From positions 1 to 38,585 of the forward strand of contig JACPTK010000036.1 in NCBI GenBank assembly GCA_016192825.1: 38,585 nt of DNA. The letters run 5' to 3'. This document shows positions 17,838 to 26,507 of the stretch, piece by piece. This DNA is from Betaproteobacteria bacterium (lineage in GTDB: Bacteria; Pseudomonadota; Gammaproteobacteria; Burkholderiales; SG8-41). The notes under the pieces are model-generated. The model had not been told where the DNA came from. It worked only from the letters and a program-made list of their open reading frames with translations, and searched no databases. Numbering within the stretch: the first letter of the stretch is position 1; the number at the start of each line of letters is the position of its first letter. A program made the translations under genes and the position numbers.

Positions 17838-18875
17838 ATGCGATTTCAGCTGATTTTCACCGGCGACGTCAACCTCATCAACGTGGACGACCCGCGCGCG
17901 CCGTTCGCGCGCGTCGCCGGGACCTTGCGCGACGCCGATTTCCTCTTCGGCAATCTCGAGTGCTGCCTCTACGCCCCGCCGGCCGCGCGCTCGCTTGCCG
18001 ACGAGGGCTTCTACGCGCTGCCCGCGATGGCCGAGGCGTTGACGCTCGCCGGCTATCACGCGGTCGGAACCGCCAACAACGTCAACTATGGCGCCGAGGC
18101 GATCATCAGTTCGCTGCGGGAACTCGACGGCCGCGGTATCGCGCATGCCGGCAGCGGCGCCAACCGCGAGGCCGCGCACGCGCCCGCGGTCGTCGAGCGC
18201 AACGGGCTGCGTCTCGGCATCCTGCAGCGCACGTCGGTCTACTGGCCGACCAACCACGAAGCAGGCGAGCACTCGGCGGGCGTCGCGGTGATCCGCGGCC
18301 ATACCGCCTACCAGGTCCCGGCGCACAAGACCCGGCCCGAGATCCCGCCGATGAACCGGCCGGGCGTGCCGCCGGTCGTTCTGACGTGGGCCGATCCGCA
18401 CTATCTGTCGCGCTACCGCGAGGAGCTCTGCTCCTTGCGCGAGCGGGTGGACGTCGTGGTGGCCTCGCACCACTGGGGACTGCACCAGGAAGTGCTGCAG
18501 TACATGACCGAGATCGCGCACGCGGCGATCGACGGCGGCGCCGACATCGTGATCGGCCACGGCCCGCACTTCGTCCTGCCGGTCGAAATCTACAAGGGCA
18601 AGCCCATCTTCTACGGCATGGGAAACTTCGCTTTCCACACCGGCCACGGCGGCCGCAAGCACGGCGACTGGGTCGGGTTGCTGGCTCGCGTGGAACTCGA
18701 GGATCGTGCGCTCAGGCAGGTGGCGCTGCGCTTCGTGCGCCATAACGACCGCAACGAGACGCTGCTGCGCGCGGCGGACGAGGAACCGGAGGCGCTGCGC
18801 GATTTCACCGGGCGCAGCGCGCCCTTCGGCACCCGCATCACGGTTGAAGGCGGGGAGGCGGTGGTCGCACTGTAG
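17838..18875 (+). CDS. CapA-family (PGA_cap) metallophosphatase-like protein
   Basis: This 345-residue protein belongs to the CapA family, named for poly-gamma-glutamate capsule synthesis but built on a calcineurin-like phosphoesterase fold. The visible motifs are TGDVNL near the N-terminus, FGNLECCL, the SHHWGLHQE block (about residue 210) and IGHGPHFVLPVEIYKGKPI, all typical metal-site motifs. It has no signal peptide or anchor, so it is probably cytoplasmic and not a capsule protein. The 3' end meets the convergent enolase-superfamily gene with only 4 bp between stops. Substrate unknown. Confidence 0.85.
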   Translation: MRFQLIFTGDVNLINVDDPRAPFARVAGTLRDADFLFGNLECCLYAPPAARSLADEGFYALPAMAEALTLAGYHAVGTANNVNYGAEAIISSLRELDGRGIAHAGSGANREAAHAPAVVERNGLRLGILQRTSVYWPTNHEAGEHSAGVAVIRGHTAYQVPAHKTRPEIPPMNRPGVPPVVLTWADPHYLSRYREELCSLRERVDVVVASHHWGLHQEVLQYMTEIAHAAIDGGADIVIGHGPHFVLPVEIYKGKPIFYGMGNFAFHTGHGGRKHGDWVGLLARVELEDRALRQVALRFVRHNDRNETLLRAADEEPEALRDFTGRSAPFGTRITVEGGEAVVAL

Positions 18876-18879
18876 GCGG

Positions 18880-20037
18880 TCAGATTCCGCCCGGCTCATC
18901 TTCGGGGCGGCGCAGCGCGCGCAGCGGATACGTCATTCCCGGGTATCGGGCCAGCGCGGCCTCGTCGAGGTCCACGCCCAGGCCCGGCGCGGTCGGCACT
19001 TCGATGTAGCCGTTTTTCGGCGTGAGCTGATTCGGCGACACCTTGTCGCCGAATTCCACGAACGGCAGGAAGTACTCGGTAATGATGAAATTGGGCATCG
19101 TCGCCGAGGCGTGCACCGTCGACGCGAGCGCGACCAGGGTCGAGTTGTAGTTGTGGGGTGATACCGCGACCAGGAACGGCTCGGCCATCGCGGCGATCTC
19201 CTTGAGCTCCAGGATCCCGCCGCAGCAAGCCACGTCCGGATTGAGGATGTCGGCGCAGCGGGCCTCGAGCAGGGGGCGGAAGCCGGTCTTGGTATAGGTC
19301 GCCTCGCCGATCACGATCGGCACCCCCGTTGCGCGGCGCACTTCCGCCATGGCCTCCGGCATCTCCGCGAGATTCGGCTCCTCCATCCAGTACAGCCCGA
19401 ATTCAGCGAGCCGTTTGTCGAGCCGGATCGCGTGCATCGGCGCGAGCCGCCGATGCTGGTCGATCAAGATGTCCACCGTGGGGCCGACCGCCTCGCGCAC
19501 CGCTTTCACCACGCTGACCGCGCGCGCTTCGTGCTCCTTCGGAATCCACGTGCGCCAGGGGCTCGGCAGCGGGTCGAGCTTGAGCGCGGTCCAGCCCTGC
19601 GCCACCACCTTCTCGGCCGCCCGCGCGTAGTCGTCCGGCTCCTTCATACCGTAGCTCCAGCCGTTGGCGTAGACGCGGATCCGGTCGCGGCAGCGGCCGC
19701 CCAGCAGGTTGTAAACCGGCTGCTTGCAGGCTTTGCCGACGATGTCCCACATCGCCTGCTCGATGCCGGAGACCGCGCAGAACAACTCAACCGAGCCGCG
19801 CCGTTGGGCGTAATCGTCAAAGGCGATCTGCGTGAAGTGCTTGATGTCGAACGGGCTCCGGCCCACCGTGTAGCCGCCCAGCGCCTCGAGTTGCGCCCTG
19901 ACGGCGGTATCGCGGTCGTACTGCGAGTAGGCCTCGCCCCAGCCATGAAGGCCGGCATCGGTTTCGACCTTGACGAAGATCAGGTTCTTGCGCCAGCCGG
20001 GGTGGACCGTGTAGCTCTTGACCGCGGTGATTTTCAT
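18880..20037 (-). CDS. Enolase-superfamily dehydratase (mandelate racemase/muconate lactonizing family)
   Basis: The 385-residue protein has the N-terminal capping domain and a TIM barrel. Expected residues are visible: the KLD (KxD-type) strand near 177, metal ligand Asp in DILIDQHRR with the His two residues later as seen in sugar-acid dehydratases, the next metal ligands WMEEPN and IGEATY, and the catalytic His in VSPHNYNS. The pattern resembles D-galactonate or related acid-sugar dehydratases. Exact substrate not deducible. It is divergent from the dienelactone hydrolase gene across 128 bp. Confidence 0.82.
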   Translation of the reverse strand: MKITAVKSYTVHPGWRKNLIFVKVETDAGLHGWGEAYSQYDRDTAVRAQLEALGGYTVGRSPFDIKHFTQIAFDDYAQRRGSVELFCAVSGIEQAMWDIVGKACKQPVYNLLGGRCRDRIRVYANGWSYGMKEPDDYARAAEKVVAQGWTALKLDPLPSPWRTWIPKEHEARAVSVVKAVREAVGPTVDILIDQHRRLAPMHAIRLDKRLAEFGLYWMEEPNLAEMPEAMAEVRRATGVPIVIGEATYTKTGFRPLLEARCADILNPDVACCGGILELKEIAAMAEPFLVAVSPHNYNSTLVALASTVHASATMPNFIITEYFLPFVEFGDKVSPNQLTPKNGYIEVPTAPGLGVDLDEAALARYPGMTYPLRALRRPEDEPGGI

Positions 20038-20104
20038 GTTAGGGGATTCGGGGTGGGGGTGATCGAATCTATGTCCCGCCGCTTTGGCGTGTCAAGCGCA
20101 GTGC

Positions 20105-20110
20105 TATACT
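20105..20110 (+). promoter_or_regulatory. Predicted -10 of the dienelactone hydrolase gene
   Basis: TATACT lies 55 bp before the ATG at 20166, with a weak TTTGGC (20083-20088) 16 bp upstream as -35. GAGGAG lies 5 bp before the start codon. Confidence 0.4.
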
Positions 20111-20165
20111 CACGCGCTGTTTTTCCTGCCGCATTCCAATATCTGAACTTGCTTGAGGAGGGTCC

Positions 20166-21038
20166 ATGAGCGCATCCGTCCTGCGCGGCGTGCCGCCGCA
20201 ACCCGAAACGAGCCTGCGCGATCTCGTGTCCGCGTGGCTGCCGCAGGGCTTCGCGAAAATCGTGCAGCCGATCGCCTCCACCATCATCACGACCGACACC
20301 CAGGGGCTCACCGCCGGCGAAGTGAAGATCCAGACCATGACCGGCCCGGTGCCCGCCTACCGCGCCATGCCCGAGAAGGGCGGCAAGGTCCCGGTGGTGC
20401 TGGTGGTGCAGGAGATCTTCGGCGTGCACGAGCACATCAAGGACGTCTGCCGCCGGCTCGCCAACCTCGGCTACTTCGCGATCTCGGTCGAGCTCTACTT
20501 CCGCCAGGGCGACGTCACGAAATTGACCGACAACCAGGAAATCTTCGCCAAGGTGGTGAACCACGTGCCGGACAGCCAGGTCATGTCGGACCTCGATGCC
20601 GCCGTGGTGTACGCCGAGTCCACCGGCAGGGCGGATACCAGCCGGCTCGGCATCACCGGTTTCTGCTGGGGCGGCCGTCTCACCTGGACCTATTGCGTGC
20701 ACAACCCGAAGGTAAAAGCGGGCGTGGCCTGGTACGGGCGGCTGGTTGCGCCGTCGAAGGCGCCGCTGCAGCCGGCCTATCCCGCGGAACTCGCCCCGCA
20801 CCTCAAGGTGCCGGTGCTGGGGCTCTACGGTGGCCAGGACGCGAGCATCCCGGTGGAGCACGTCGAGCAGATGCGCGCCGCGCTGAAGGGCGCCGGCAAC
20901 GCGGTGAGCGAGATCGTCGTCTACCCGGAGGCGCCGCATGCCTTCTACGCCGATTACCGTCCGAACTTCCGCAAGGACGCGGCGGAAGACGGCTGGAAGC
21001 GGATGCAGGCGTGGTTCAGGAAATACGGCGTCGCCTGA
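20166..21038 (+). CDS. Dienelactone hydrolase family protein
   Basis: The 290-residue alpha/beta hydrolase has the DLH triad: Cys in GITGFCWGGR, Asp in GLYGGQDASIP and His in APHAFYADYR. The EIFGVHEHIKDVCRRLA block after strand 3 is the family signature. A 50-residue N-terminal extension precedes the core, as in the Bacillus YghX-like or secreted forms, but I see no signal peptide. Typical DLHs open enol-lactones in chloroaromatic breakdown; this subgroup often has other ester substrates. A 12-bp perfect hairpin begins at the stop codon. Confidence 0.88.
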   Translation: MSASVLRGVPPQPETSLRDLVSAWLPQGFAKIVQPIASTIITTDTQGLTAGEVKIQTMTGPVPAYRAMPEKGGKVPVVLVVQEIFGVHEHIKDVCRRLANLGYFAISVELYFRQGDVTKLTDNQEIFAKVVNHVPDSQVMSDLDAAVVYAESTGRADTSRLGITGFCWGGRLTWTYCVHNPKVKAGVAWYGRLVAPSKAPLQPAYPAELAPHLKVPVLGLYGGQDASIPVEHVEQMRAALKGAGNAVSEIVVYPEAPHAFYADYRPNFRKDAAEDGWKRMQAWFRKYGVA

Positions 21039-21071
21039 GGAAATCGTCGGATTCCGGTTCGACGATTTCCT
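21038..21071 (+). terminator. Perfect hairpin starting at the dlh stop codon
   Basis: AGGAAATCGTCG (21038-21049) and CGACGATTTCCT (21060-21071) form a 12-bp stem with a 10-base loop. There is no T-run. Its outline (AGGAnnTnGTCGGA) resembles the hairpins at 16707 and 36427, so it may be a solitary relative of them. The stretch 21072-21400 after it shows no gene I can support. Confidence 0.5.
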
Positions 21072-21400
21072 AACAAACGACCGATAGGAAATTTAATCCG
21101 ACCGCGATCCCGCCTCGCCGAGCCGAGACGCCGGGAGCGGGTATGCAGGAGGTTGCGGACTGCGCATAACGGGCCTTGTGTTCACGCCGGCATCTTCCTC
21201 CCTGGCACACGACCGCGATCCGGGCGGGTCGTGAGCGGGATCAGCGGTCAAACCTTGCGCGGCCGCGTCCTGGCGAGCGCGATGAGATCCATAAGTGTCG
21301 GCAGCGCGGCGGGATCGGCAGCGGCGAAAGTCGTATCATCTGGGCTTGCCCTGTAGTCGCCCGCGCGTTGCGTGGGCGCCGCACGTTGACCCATTCGAAG

Positions 21401-23230
21401 ATGACGCAACGCTGGCGCGGCATCCACACGCCTCGGCGCGACCGGAGCCAGTCGAGCGCGGTGCGCGGCGCGCCGGGCGCGGGCGGTCATGCCGGCATGC
21501 TCGTCACGCTGGCGCTTGGCGCGCTGCTGAGCGTGCCGCTGCTGATTCCTTACCATCGCTACCCGCTCACCTCGTTCTATTCGGAATGGGCGGCGTTCGC
21601 TCTTGCGGCGCTGGCGCTCGCGGCACTCGCTGCGTCGCTGGGCATTCGGCGCATCGCGCTGCCCGAATGCGCGCTCGCGCCGCTGCTCCTCGGTGCGGTG
21701 GTGATGGTGCAGGCGGCGACCGGTCGATTCGCCTTCGGCGAGGAGACGCTGCTCGTCGGCCTTTACCTTGCGCTTGCCGCGCTGCTGATGGTTGTGGGGG
21801 CAACCCTGCGGCCGGTGCAGGACTACGGGCATCTGCTTGCATGGCTGGCCTGGTTCGTGTTTGCCGGCGGCGTGCTGAATGCGCTCGCCGGCATCGCGCA
21901 GTACCTGTCCGTGGCGGACTGGTTGAGCCCGCTGGTCACGCCGCTGCAGCGCAGGGGCGTGTGGGGAAACCTGGCGCAGCAGAATCATTTCGTGAACCAC
22001 CTCGCCCTGGGGCTCGGCTCGCTGCTTTACCTGGCGGGCACAAGAAGGATGAGCAGGGGCTGGGCCGCGGTCGCGGCGCTTGGGTTGCTCTTCCCGATGG
22101 CGCTGTCGGGCTCGCGCAGCAGCTGGATTTTCCTGATCGGCTTTGCCGCCATCGCGCGCCTCGGGTTGCAGGACAGTCCCGCGAGGAGGCGCCTCGTCCG
22201 TGCCGCCCTGCTGCTCCTGGCCGCCTACGCGGTGGCGCTCGCGATCCTTTACGCGCTGGCGCTCGCGCAACCGGGAGGAGGAGACGCCGTCTATCCTTTC
22301 GAGCGCTGGGCGACGCCTTCCACCGCTGTTACCCCGCGTCTGTACCTGTGGAACCACGCTCTGGTGATGTTCATCGGCGCGCCGCTGTTCGGAGTGGGCT
22401 TCGGGGAATTCGCTTATCACATGTTCCTGCAGTGGCCGCTGGTGGACAGCCGCGGCGTGACTTCGATCGACAACCACGCGCACAACATCGTGCTGCAGCT
22501 GCTCTCGCTCGCGGGAGCGGCGGGGTTCGCCGCGGTCGCCCTGCCAATGCTGCGCTGGCTGCGGCGTCAGGCGGCGATGCCGCGATCGCTGGAGTCCTGG
22601 TGGCTGTGGGCGATGCTCTGGGTGCTCGCCTTTCACAGCATGCTGGAGCAGCCGCTGTGGTATGCCTATTTTCTCGCGCCGGCGGCCCTGCTCGTCGGGA
22701 TGAGCGATACGCGCCAGGTGGTGCGGGATTTTTCAGCGGGCCTCAAGGGCGCGGCGTTGGTGCTTGCCGCGCTGGGAACGGCGCTGGCGCTGAACGCCCT
22801 CGCCGATTACGACCGCCTCGAAGGCTGGCTGTACGACTTCAGGTACGCGAGGGGGGCGAGCCAGCAAGCGCGGGCCGCAACGATCCGCTCGCTGGAATCG
22901 CGCTCGCTGTTCGCGCCGTTCGTGCGGCTGGCGCATCCCGAAGTCCTGGTACCGGAGTCCGCTCCCGGGCAGGACAAGATCCGGCTGAGCGAGCGGCTGA
23001 TGCGCTTTGCGCCGACGGCGGAGGTGGTCTATCGCCATGCGGCGATTCTCGCGGGCGCGGGGCACGCCGCGGAGGCCGTCGTCCAGTTGCAGCGCGCAGC
23101 GGCGGTGTATCCGGGGGATCTCGCCGAGTACGCGACTCGCATCGCGCGTCTCGCAGAACGCGAACCGGGCAAGTACCGCGCCTTGGCTGGGGAAGCGCAG
23201 GCGCTGCTCGCTGCATCCGGGGCGCGGTGA
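21401..23230 (+). CDS. PglL/Wzy-type O-antigen ligase or protein O-oligosaccharyltransferase
   Basis: This 609-residue inner-membrane protein has about 12 hydrophobic segments (residues 35-460) and a soluble C-terminal region with helical-repeat character (about 500-600, AEVVYRHAAILAGAGHAAEA). The Wzy_C region is seen in SGSRSSWIFLIGFAA and in the periplasmic loop with FGVGFGEFAYH and DNHAHNIVLQLLS, the conserved His used in glycan transfer in PglL and WaaL. The PglL C-terminal domain makes pilin or protein glycosylation more likely than LPS ligation. The ATG at 21401 gives a short cytoplasmic N-terminus; its ribosome site is weak, and the first 40 residues are arginine-rich. In Burkholderia, pglL lies near sucCD-terC-pilA (memory). 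Confidence 0.82.
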   Translation: MTQRWRGIHTPRRDRSQSSAVRGAPGAGGHAGMLVTLALGALLSVPLLIPYHRYPLTSFYSEWAAFALAALALAALAASLGIRRIALPECALAPLLLGAVVMVQAATGRFAFGEETLLVGLYLALAALLMVVGATLRPVQDYGHLLAWLAWFVFAGGVLNALAGIAQYLSVADWLSPLVTPLQRRGVWGNLAQQNHFVNHLALGLGSLLYLAGTRRMSRGWAAVAALGLLFPMALSGSRSSWIFLIGFAAIARLGLQDSPARRRLVRAALLLLAAYAVALAILYALALAQPGGGDAVYPFERWATPSTAVTPRLYLWNHALVMFIGAPLFGVGFGEFAYHMFLQWPLVDSRGVTSIDNHAHNIVLQLLSLAGAAGFAAVALPMLRWLRRQAAMPRSLESWWLWAMLWVLAFHSMLEQPLWYAYFLAPAALLVGMSDTRQVVRDFSAGLKGAALVLAALGTALALNALADYDRLEGWLYDFRYARGASQQARAATIRSLESRSLFAPFVRLAHPEVLVPESAPGQDKIRLSERLMRFAPTAEVVYRHAAILAGAGHAAEAVVQLQRAAAVYPGDLAEYATRIARLAEREPGKYRALAGEAQALLAASGAR

Positions 23231-23306
23231 GCATGCGCCCGCCGGAGATGCCCTGGGGCAGTACGGGCGGGCGCTGAGCCCGCTCAGCAGTCGGTTACCG
23301 GCAGAT

Positions 23307-23612
23307 CTATTCCGGCGGCGGCAGCATGGCAAGTGTTTTCCGCACCGCGGCTGTTTTCAAGGCGATGATCCGCATCGGCCCCTTGCACCGGGGGCACTCC
23401 AGCGGATCGGCCTCGTAGACCATTCGGATCAGCCGCGCCCAGGTGGCTCTTGCGCGAGCCGCAAATTCAGTGGCCGGCGCCTCGCCCGAAGAAGGCGGGA
23501 AGAGCCCGTCATGGGGCAAAGCTTTCTTCGCGCGCTCGCCCCGCGCACGGTTCGAGTACCACCCCGCGTAGCGCACCAGGTGCTCGTAGCGGTCGGGGAT
23601 GTGTTTGAGGCG
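23307..23612 (-). pseudogene. C-terminal remnant of an IS91-type transposase
   Basis: About 100 codons remain. HIPDRYEHLVRYAGWYSNRA is the family's conserved tail block, and the zinc-knuckle-like YEADPLECPRCKGPMRIIAL follows. An in-frame stop lies just upstream of 23612, and the catalytic HUH/Y2 part is missing. It is a dead remnant; neither terminus of the element is visible. Confidence 0.8.
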
Positions 23613-23659
23613 AGCAGTTCAACCCGGGCAATGGCGTTGCCCCGGCCTGCGCGGGCGCG

Positions 23660-23949
23660 ATGCTGCTGGTCGCTTTCAACGTCGCGCCCGGCGTGGAGCA
23701 GGAATACGAGGCCTGGACGGACCACGAGCACCTGCCGCGCCTCTCGCGCGTGCCCGGGGTGATGTCGGCGCGCCGCTTTCGCGCCGTCAGCAGCACGCAC
23801 GAGTATGTTACGCTCTACCATCTCGTCGCGCCGGAGGCCTACGCACGCCGGCATGGATCGAGGCGCGCGAGACGCCGTGGACGCACCGCATCCGGCCGCT
23901 CACCAGCGATCGCTTGCACTTCCTCTTCCGCGCCCACCGGCGCGGGTGA
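23660..23949 (+). pseudogene. EthD-like dimeric alpha/beta-barrel protein, frameshifted
   Basis: The first 60 codons read MLLVAFNVAPGVEQEYEAWT onward with HEHLPRLSRVPGVMSARRF, the pattern of small EthD-like/ferredoxin-fold proteins often found in aromatic or polyketide catabolism clusters. Near 23840 the frame must move by one base, after which AWIEARETPWTHRIRPLTSD and LHFLFR complete the domain. A one-base deletion or a sequencing error would explain this. It starts just upstream of the IS91-type remnant end and 49 bp before the SDR gene. Confidence 0.65.
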
Positions 23950-23997
23950 CGTCGTGCGGTGCGACCGGTGGGATTCGGAAAAGGAGGAGACGGAGCG

Positions 23998-24858
23998 GTG
24001 CCGACCGGGAAGCGGCTTGAAGACAAGGTCGCCCTGATCACCGGGGCGAGCGGAGGGCAGGGACTGGCCGAGGCGGAACTCTTCGCGAGGGAGGGCGCGC
24101 GCGTCGTGCTCGCCGATGTCATGGACGCCCCGGGCAAGGCAATGGCCGCGAAAATCAACCGGCGCAGCGGCGAAGCGATGTATGTCAGGCTCGACGTGAC
24201 CGACGCGAAGCAATGGAGGCAGGCGATCGACCGGGTCAGGCGCCGGTACGGTGCCCTGCATGTCCTCGTCAACAACGCGGGCGTCGTCAGCCGCGCCGGC
24301 ATCATGGATGTCGCCTCGTCCGACTGGCGCCGCACCCTCGACATCAACCTCACCGGACCGCTTCTTGGCATGAGGGCCGCCGCCCCGCTGATGCGCGACT
24401 CGGGCGGTGGCGCAATCGTCAATATCGCCTCCACCGCCGCCTTCGTGGCGCATTTTGGGGCCGCCTACGTCGCGAGCAAATGGGGCCTGCGCGGCATCAC
24501 CAAGACGGCGGCGCTGGAATTCGTCGATTGGGGCATCCGCGCCAATTCCGTGCATCCCGCCATGGTCATCGATACCGGCATTGCCGACGGCGCGGCGCCG
24601 GGATTTCGCGAAATCAACGAGCGCGTGCTGCCGCGGGGCCGGGCGGCGCGGCCGGATGAAATCGCCCAGGCGGTGCTGTTCCTCGCTTCCGACGAGTCGA
24701 GCTATATGTCGGGCAGCGATGTCGTGGTGGATTACGGTTATACTTCCTTCGCGGTCGCACGCATCCGCAATCAGCTGCACAAGGAGTACGCCTCCCGCGC
24801 GCGACCATCGACGCGCCGTGCGGCATCGCGGCGCTCCCGCGCCGGTGCGAGGCGGTGA
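23998..24858 (+). CDS. Short-chain dehydrogenase/reductase
   Basis: A 286-residue classical SDR. The NAD(P)-binding motif TGASGGQG, the NNAG strand, and the catalytic Ser (NIASTAAF), Tyr and Lys (YVASK) are all present. An Asp after strand 2 (VLADVMD) favours NAD over NADP. The GTG at 23998 with AAGGAGGAG 9 bp upstream is the best start; an earlier ATG lacks a ribosome site. The C-terminus has a 35-residue Arg-rich tail after the usual DYGYTSF end, probably read-through past a lost stop. It is part of a small catabolic group with the Bug protein downstream. Confidence 0.85.
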   Translation: MPTGKRLEDKVALITGASGGQGLAEAELFAREGARVVLADVMDAPGKAMAAKINRRSGEAMYVRLDVTDAKQWRQAIDRVRRRYGALHVLVNNAGVVSRAGIMDVASSDWRRTLDINLTGPLLGMRAAAPLMRDSGGGAIVNIASTAAFVAHFGAAYVASKWGLRGITKTAALEFVDWGIRANSVHPAMVIDTGIADGAAPGFREINERVLPRGRAARPDEIAQAVLFLASDESSYMSGSDVVVDYGYTSFAVARIRNQLHKEYASRARPSTRRAASRRSRAGARR

Positions 24859-24926
24859 CCGGCCCGGGCGCTTGCGGAAGCTGACATCACCGGATCTGGC
24901 CCCAGCGACAACAAGGAGGAAACGGC

Positions 24927-25901
24927 GTGAAACTTTCGGCTTGTCTCGAAATGGCGGGCATGGCAGCGATGCTGGCCGCCGCCGTTGCGAACGCAGTCTT
25001 CGCCCAGACCTATCCTTACCGGCCGGTCCGCTTCATCGTGCCCTACGCGGCGGGGGGCGCCACCGATATTCTGACCCGCGTGATCGAGCCGGGGCTGAGC
25101 GAGCGCCTGGGTCAGCGCGTGGTGGTCGATAACCGCCCCGGCGCCGGCGCGATCGTCGGCACCAGTCTGCTCGCCAAGGCCACGCCCGACGGCTATACGA
25201 TCATGATGGCGGAAATCGCACAGGGTGCCAATCCGGCCCTGCACAGCAAGCTGCCCTACAACACGTTGAAGGATTTTGCATCGGTGACGCTGGTCGCGCT
25301 CATGCCAACGGTGCTCGTCGTGCCGCCGTCGCTTGCGGTCACTTCGGTAGGCGAGCTGATCGCCCTCGCAAAATCCCGACCCGGCCAGCTCAACTATTCC
25401 TCGTCCGGGTACGGCAGCGCGAATTTCCTGGCCGCGGAACTGTTCAAGAGCGCCACCGGCATCAAAGTCGTGCACATCCCCTACCAGGGGGGCAGCCAGG
25501 CGCTCGCCGCGATACTGGGGAACCAGGCGCAGATGCTGTTCACCACGCTGCCGCCGTCGATTCCCCATATCAAAGCCGGCAGGGTGCGCGCTTTGGCGCT
25601 GGGCGGCAGGACGCGGACCCCCCTGTTGCCTGACGTGCCGACGGTCGCGGAATCGGCCGTGCCGGACTTCCAGGTCTATCTGTGGCTCGGCGTGCTGGCG
25701 CCCGCCGGCACGTCGCGGCAGATCATCACCAGGCTCAACAGCGAGATCAAGACGGTCCTGACGCTGCCCCGGGTACGGGAGCGGATCGCGGGACTGGGGG
25801 CCGAGATCGTCGGCAGCACGCCGCAGCAGTTGACCGATCATATCAAGTCCGAGATCGCGCGCTGGACCAAGGTGATCACGCCCGACCTGCGCGTCGATTA
25901 G
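24927..25901 (+). CDS. Bug/TctC-family periplasmic solute-binding protein
   Basis: The 324-residue protein has a signal peptide (about 1-27, ending ANAVFAQ), the classical Bug loop RFIVPYAAGGATDILTRVI, and the second loop VVHIPYQGGSQALAAILGNQ. Such orphan binding proteins are very numerous in betaproteobacteria; no tctAB lies beside it. AAGGAGG is 9 bp before the ATG. It is typical in sequence, unlike the divergent TctC at 4695. It probably works with the adjacent SDR in uptake and oxidation of an organic acid. Confidence 0.9.
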   Translation: MKLSACLEMAGMAAMLAAAVANAVFAQTYPYRPVRFIVPYAAGGATDILTRVIEPGLSERLGQRVVVDNRPGAGAIVGTSLLAKATPDGYTIMMAEIAQGANPALHSKLPYNTLKDFASVTLVALMPTVLVVPPSLAVTSVGELIALAKSRPGQLNYSSSGYGSANFLAAELFKSATGIKVVHIPYQGGSQALAAILGNQAQMLFTTLPPSIPHIKAGRVRALALGGRTRTPLLPDVPTVAESAVPDFQVYLWLGVLAPAGTSRQIITRLNSEIKTVLTLPRVRERIAGLGAEIVGSTPQQLTDHIKSEIARWTKVITPDLRVD

Positions 25902-25949
25902 CAGGAGGCGCGACATGTCGGTTCAACCCGGCGAGAGGCTGTCGTGGCG

Positions 25950-26181
25950 ATGATGGGAGAAGCGGTGCTCGTGCTCTGGCTCGACGTCGAACCGGCCAGG
26001 GAGCGCGAGTGTCGGATTGGGGGAAGGCGGCGCGATGGCTTCGTTGAGATTTGCCCCCGCGCCCGGCGCCGGGGCCGCGCTGCGCCGGTGGATCACGGGC
26101 AGCCTGATACCAGAACTGGCAAGACAGCATTGCGTGTGCGGCGCCCACTTCCTGGAGTCGGTCCCGGCCATCCGGTCGAAG
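25950..26181 (+). pseudogene. Internally deleted EthD-like protein remnant
   Basis: The first codons (ATG at 25950) encode GEAVLVLWLDVEPARERE, the usual start of a second EthD-like family. In another frame from about 26020 comes GEGGAMASLRFAPAPGAGAA and LARQHCVCGAHFLESVPA, the family's second half. The middle of the gene, about 60-100 codons in relatives, is missing. The reading frame then runs without a stop into the ParE-like toxin. Confidence 0.55.
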
Positions 26182-26478
26182 ATGGACGAGTATCGAAAAA
26201 CCGGGCTCGACGATCTCGACAGGATCTTCGAGTTCAACTTCCAGGCCGATCCCGCCGCGGCACTCGATCACATCAACAAGATACGCAGCGCGGTCCTGAT
26301 ACTCGATACCCACCCCGAATTTGGACGAAGGCTCCGAGGCCATTCGAGCCTTCGTGAGCTGGTCGTTTCCCACGGCAAGTCAGGCTATATCGCGTTGTAC
26401 GAATACTCTCCGGCCGAAAGCCTGGTGCGCGTTGTCGCCGTCCGGCATCAGCACGAAGCGGGGTATCGAAGCGTGTGA
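26182..26478 (+). CDS. ParE/RelE-family toxin-like protein without antitoxin
   Basis: From the ATG at 26182 the 98-residue protein matches ParE length and pattern: LDDLDRIFEFNFQADPAAAL, then IRSAVLILDTHPEFGR and the C-terminal strands LRELVVSHGKSGYIALYEY and VRVVAVRHQ. The usual upstream antitoxin gene is absent; instead the frame is open from the EthD-like remnant, so a fused 148-residue protein from 26035 is also possible. No ribosome site is clear. It may be an inactive toxin, or one kept silent. Convergent with the PLP enzyme gene. Confidence 0.65.
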   Translation: MDEYRKTGLDDLDRIFEFNFQADPAAALDHINKIRSAVLILDTHPEFGRRLRGHSSLRELVVSHGKSGYIALYEYSPAESLVRVVAVRHQHEAGYRSV

Positions 26479-26507
26479 GGTGCGGGCCCCGCAACCGGCG
26501 CTGACTA

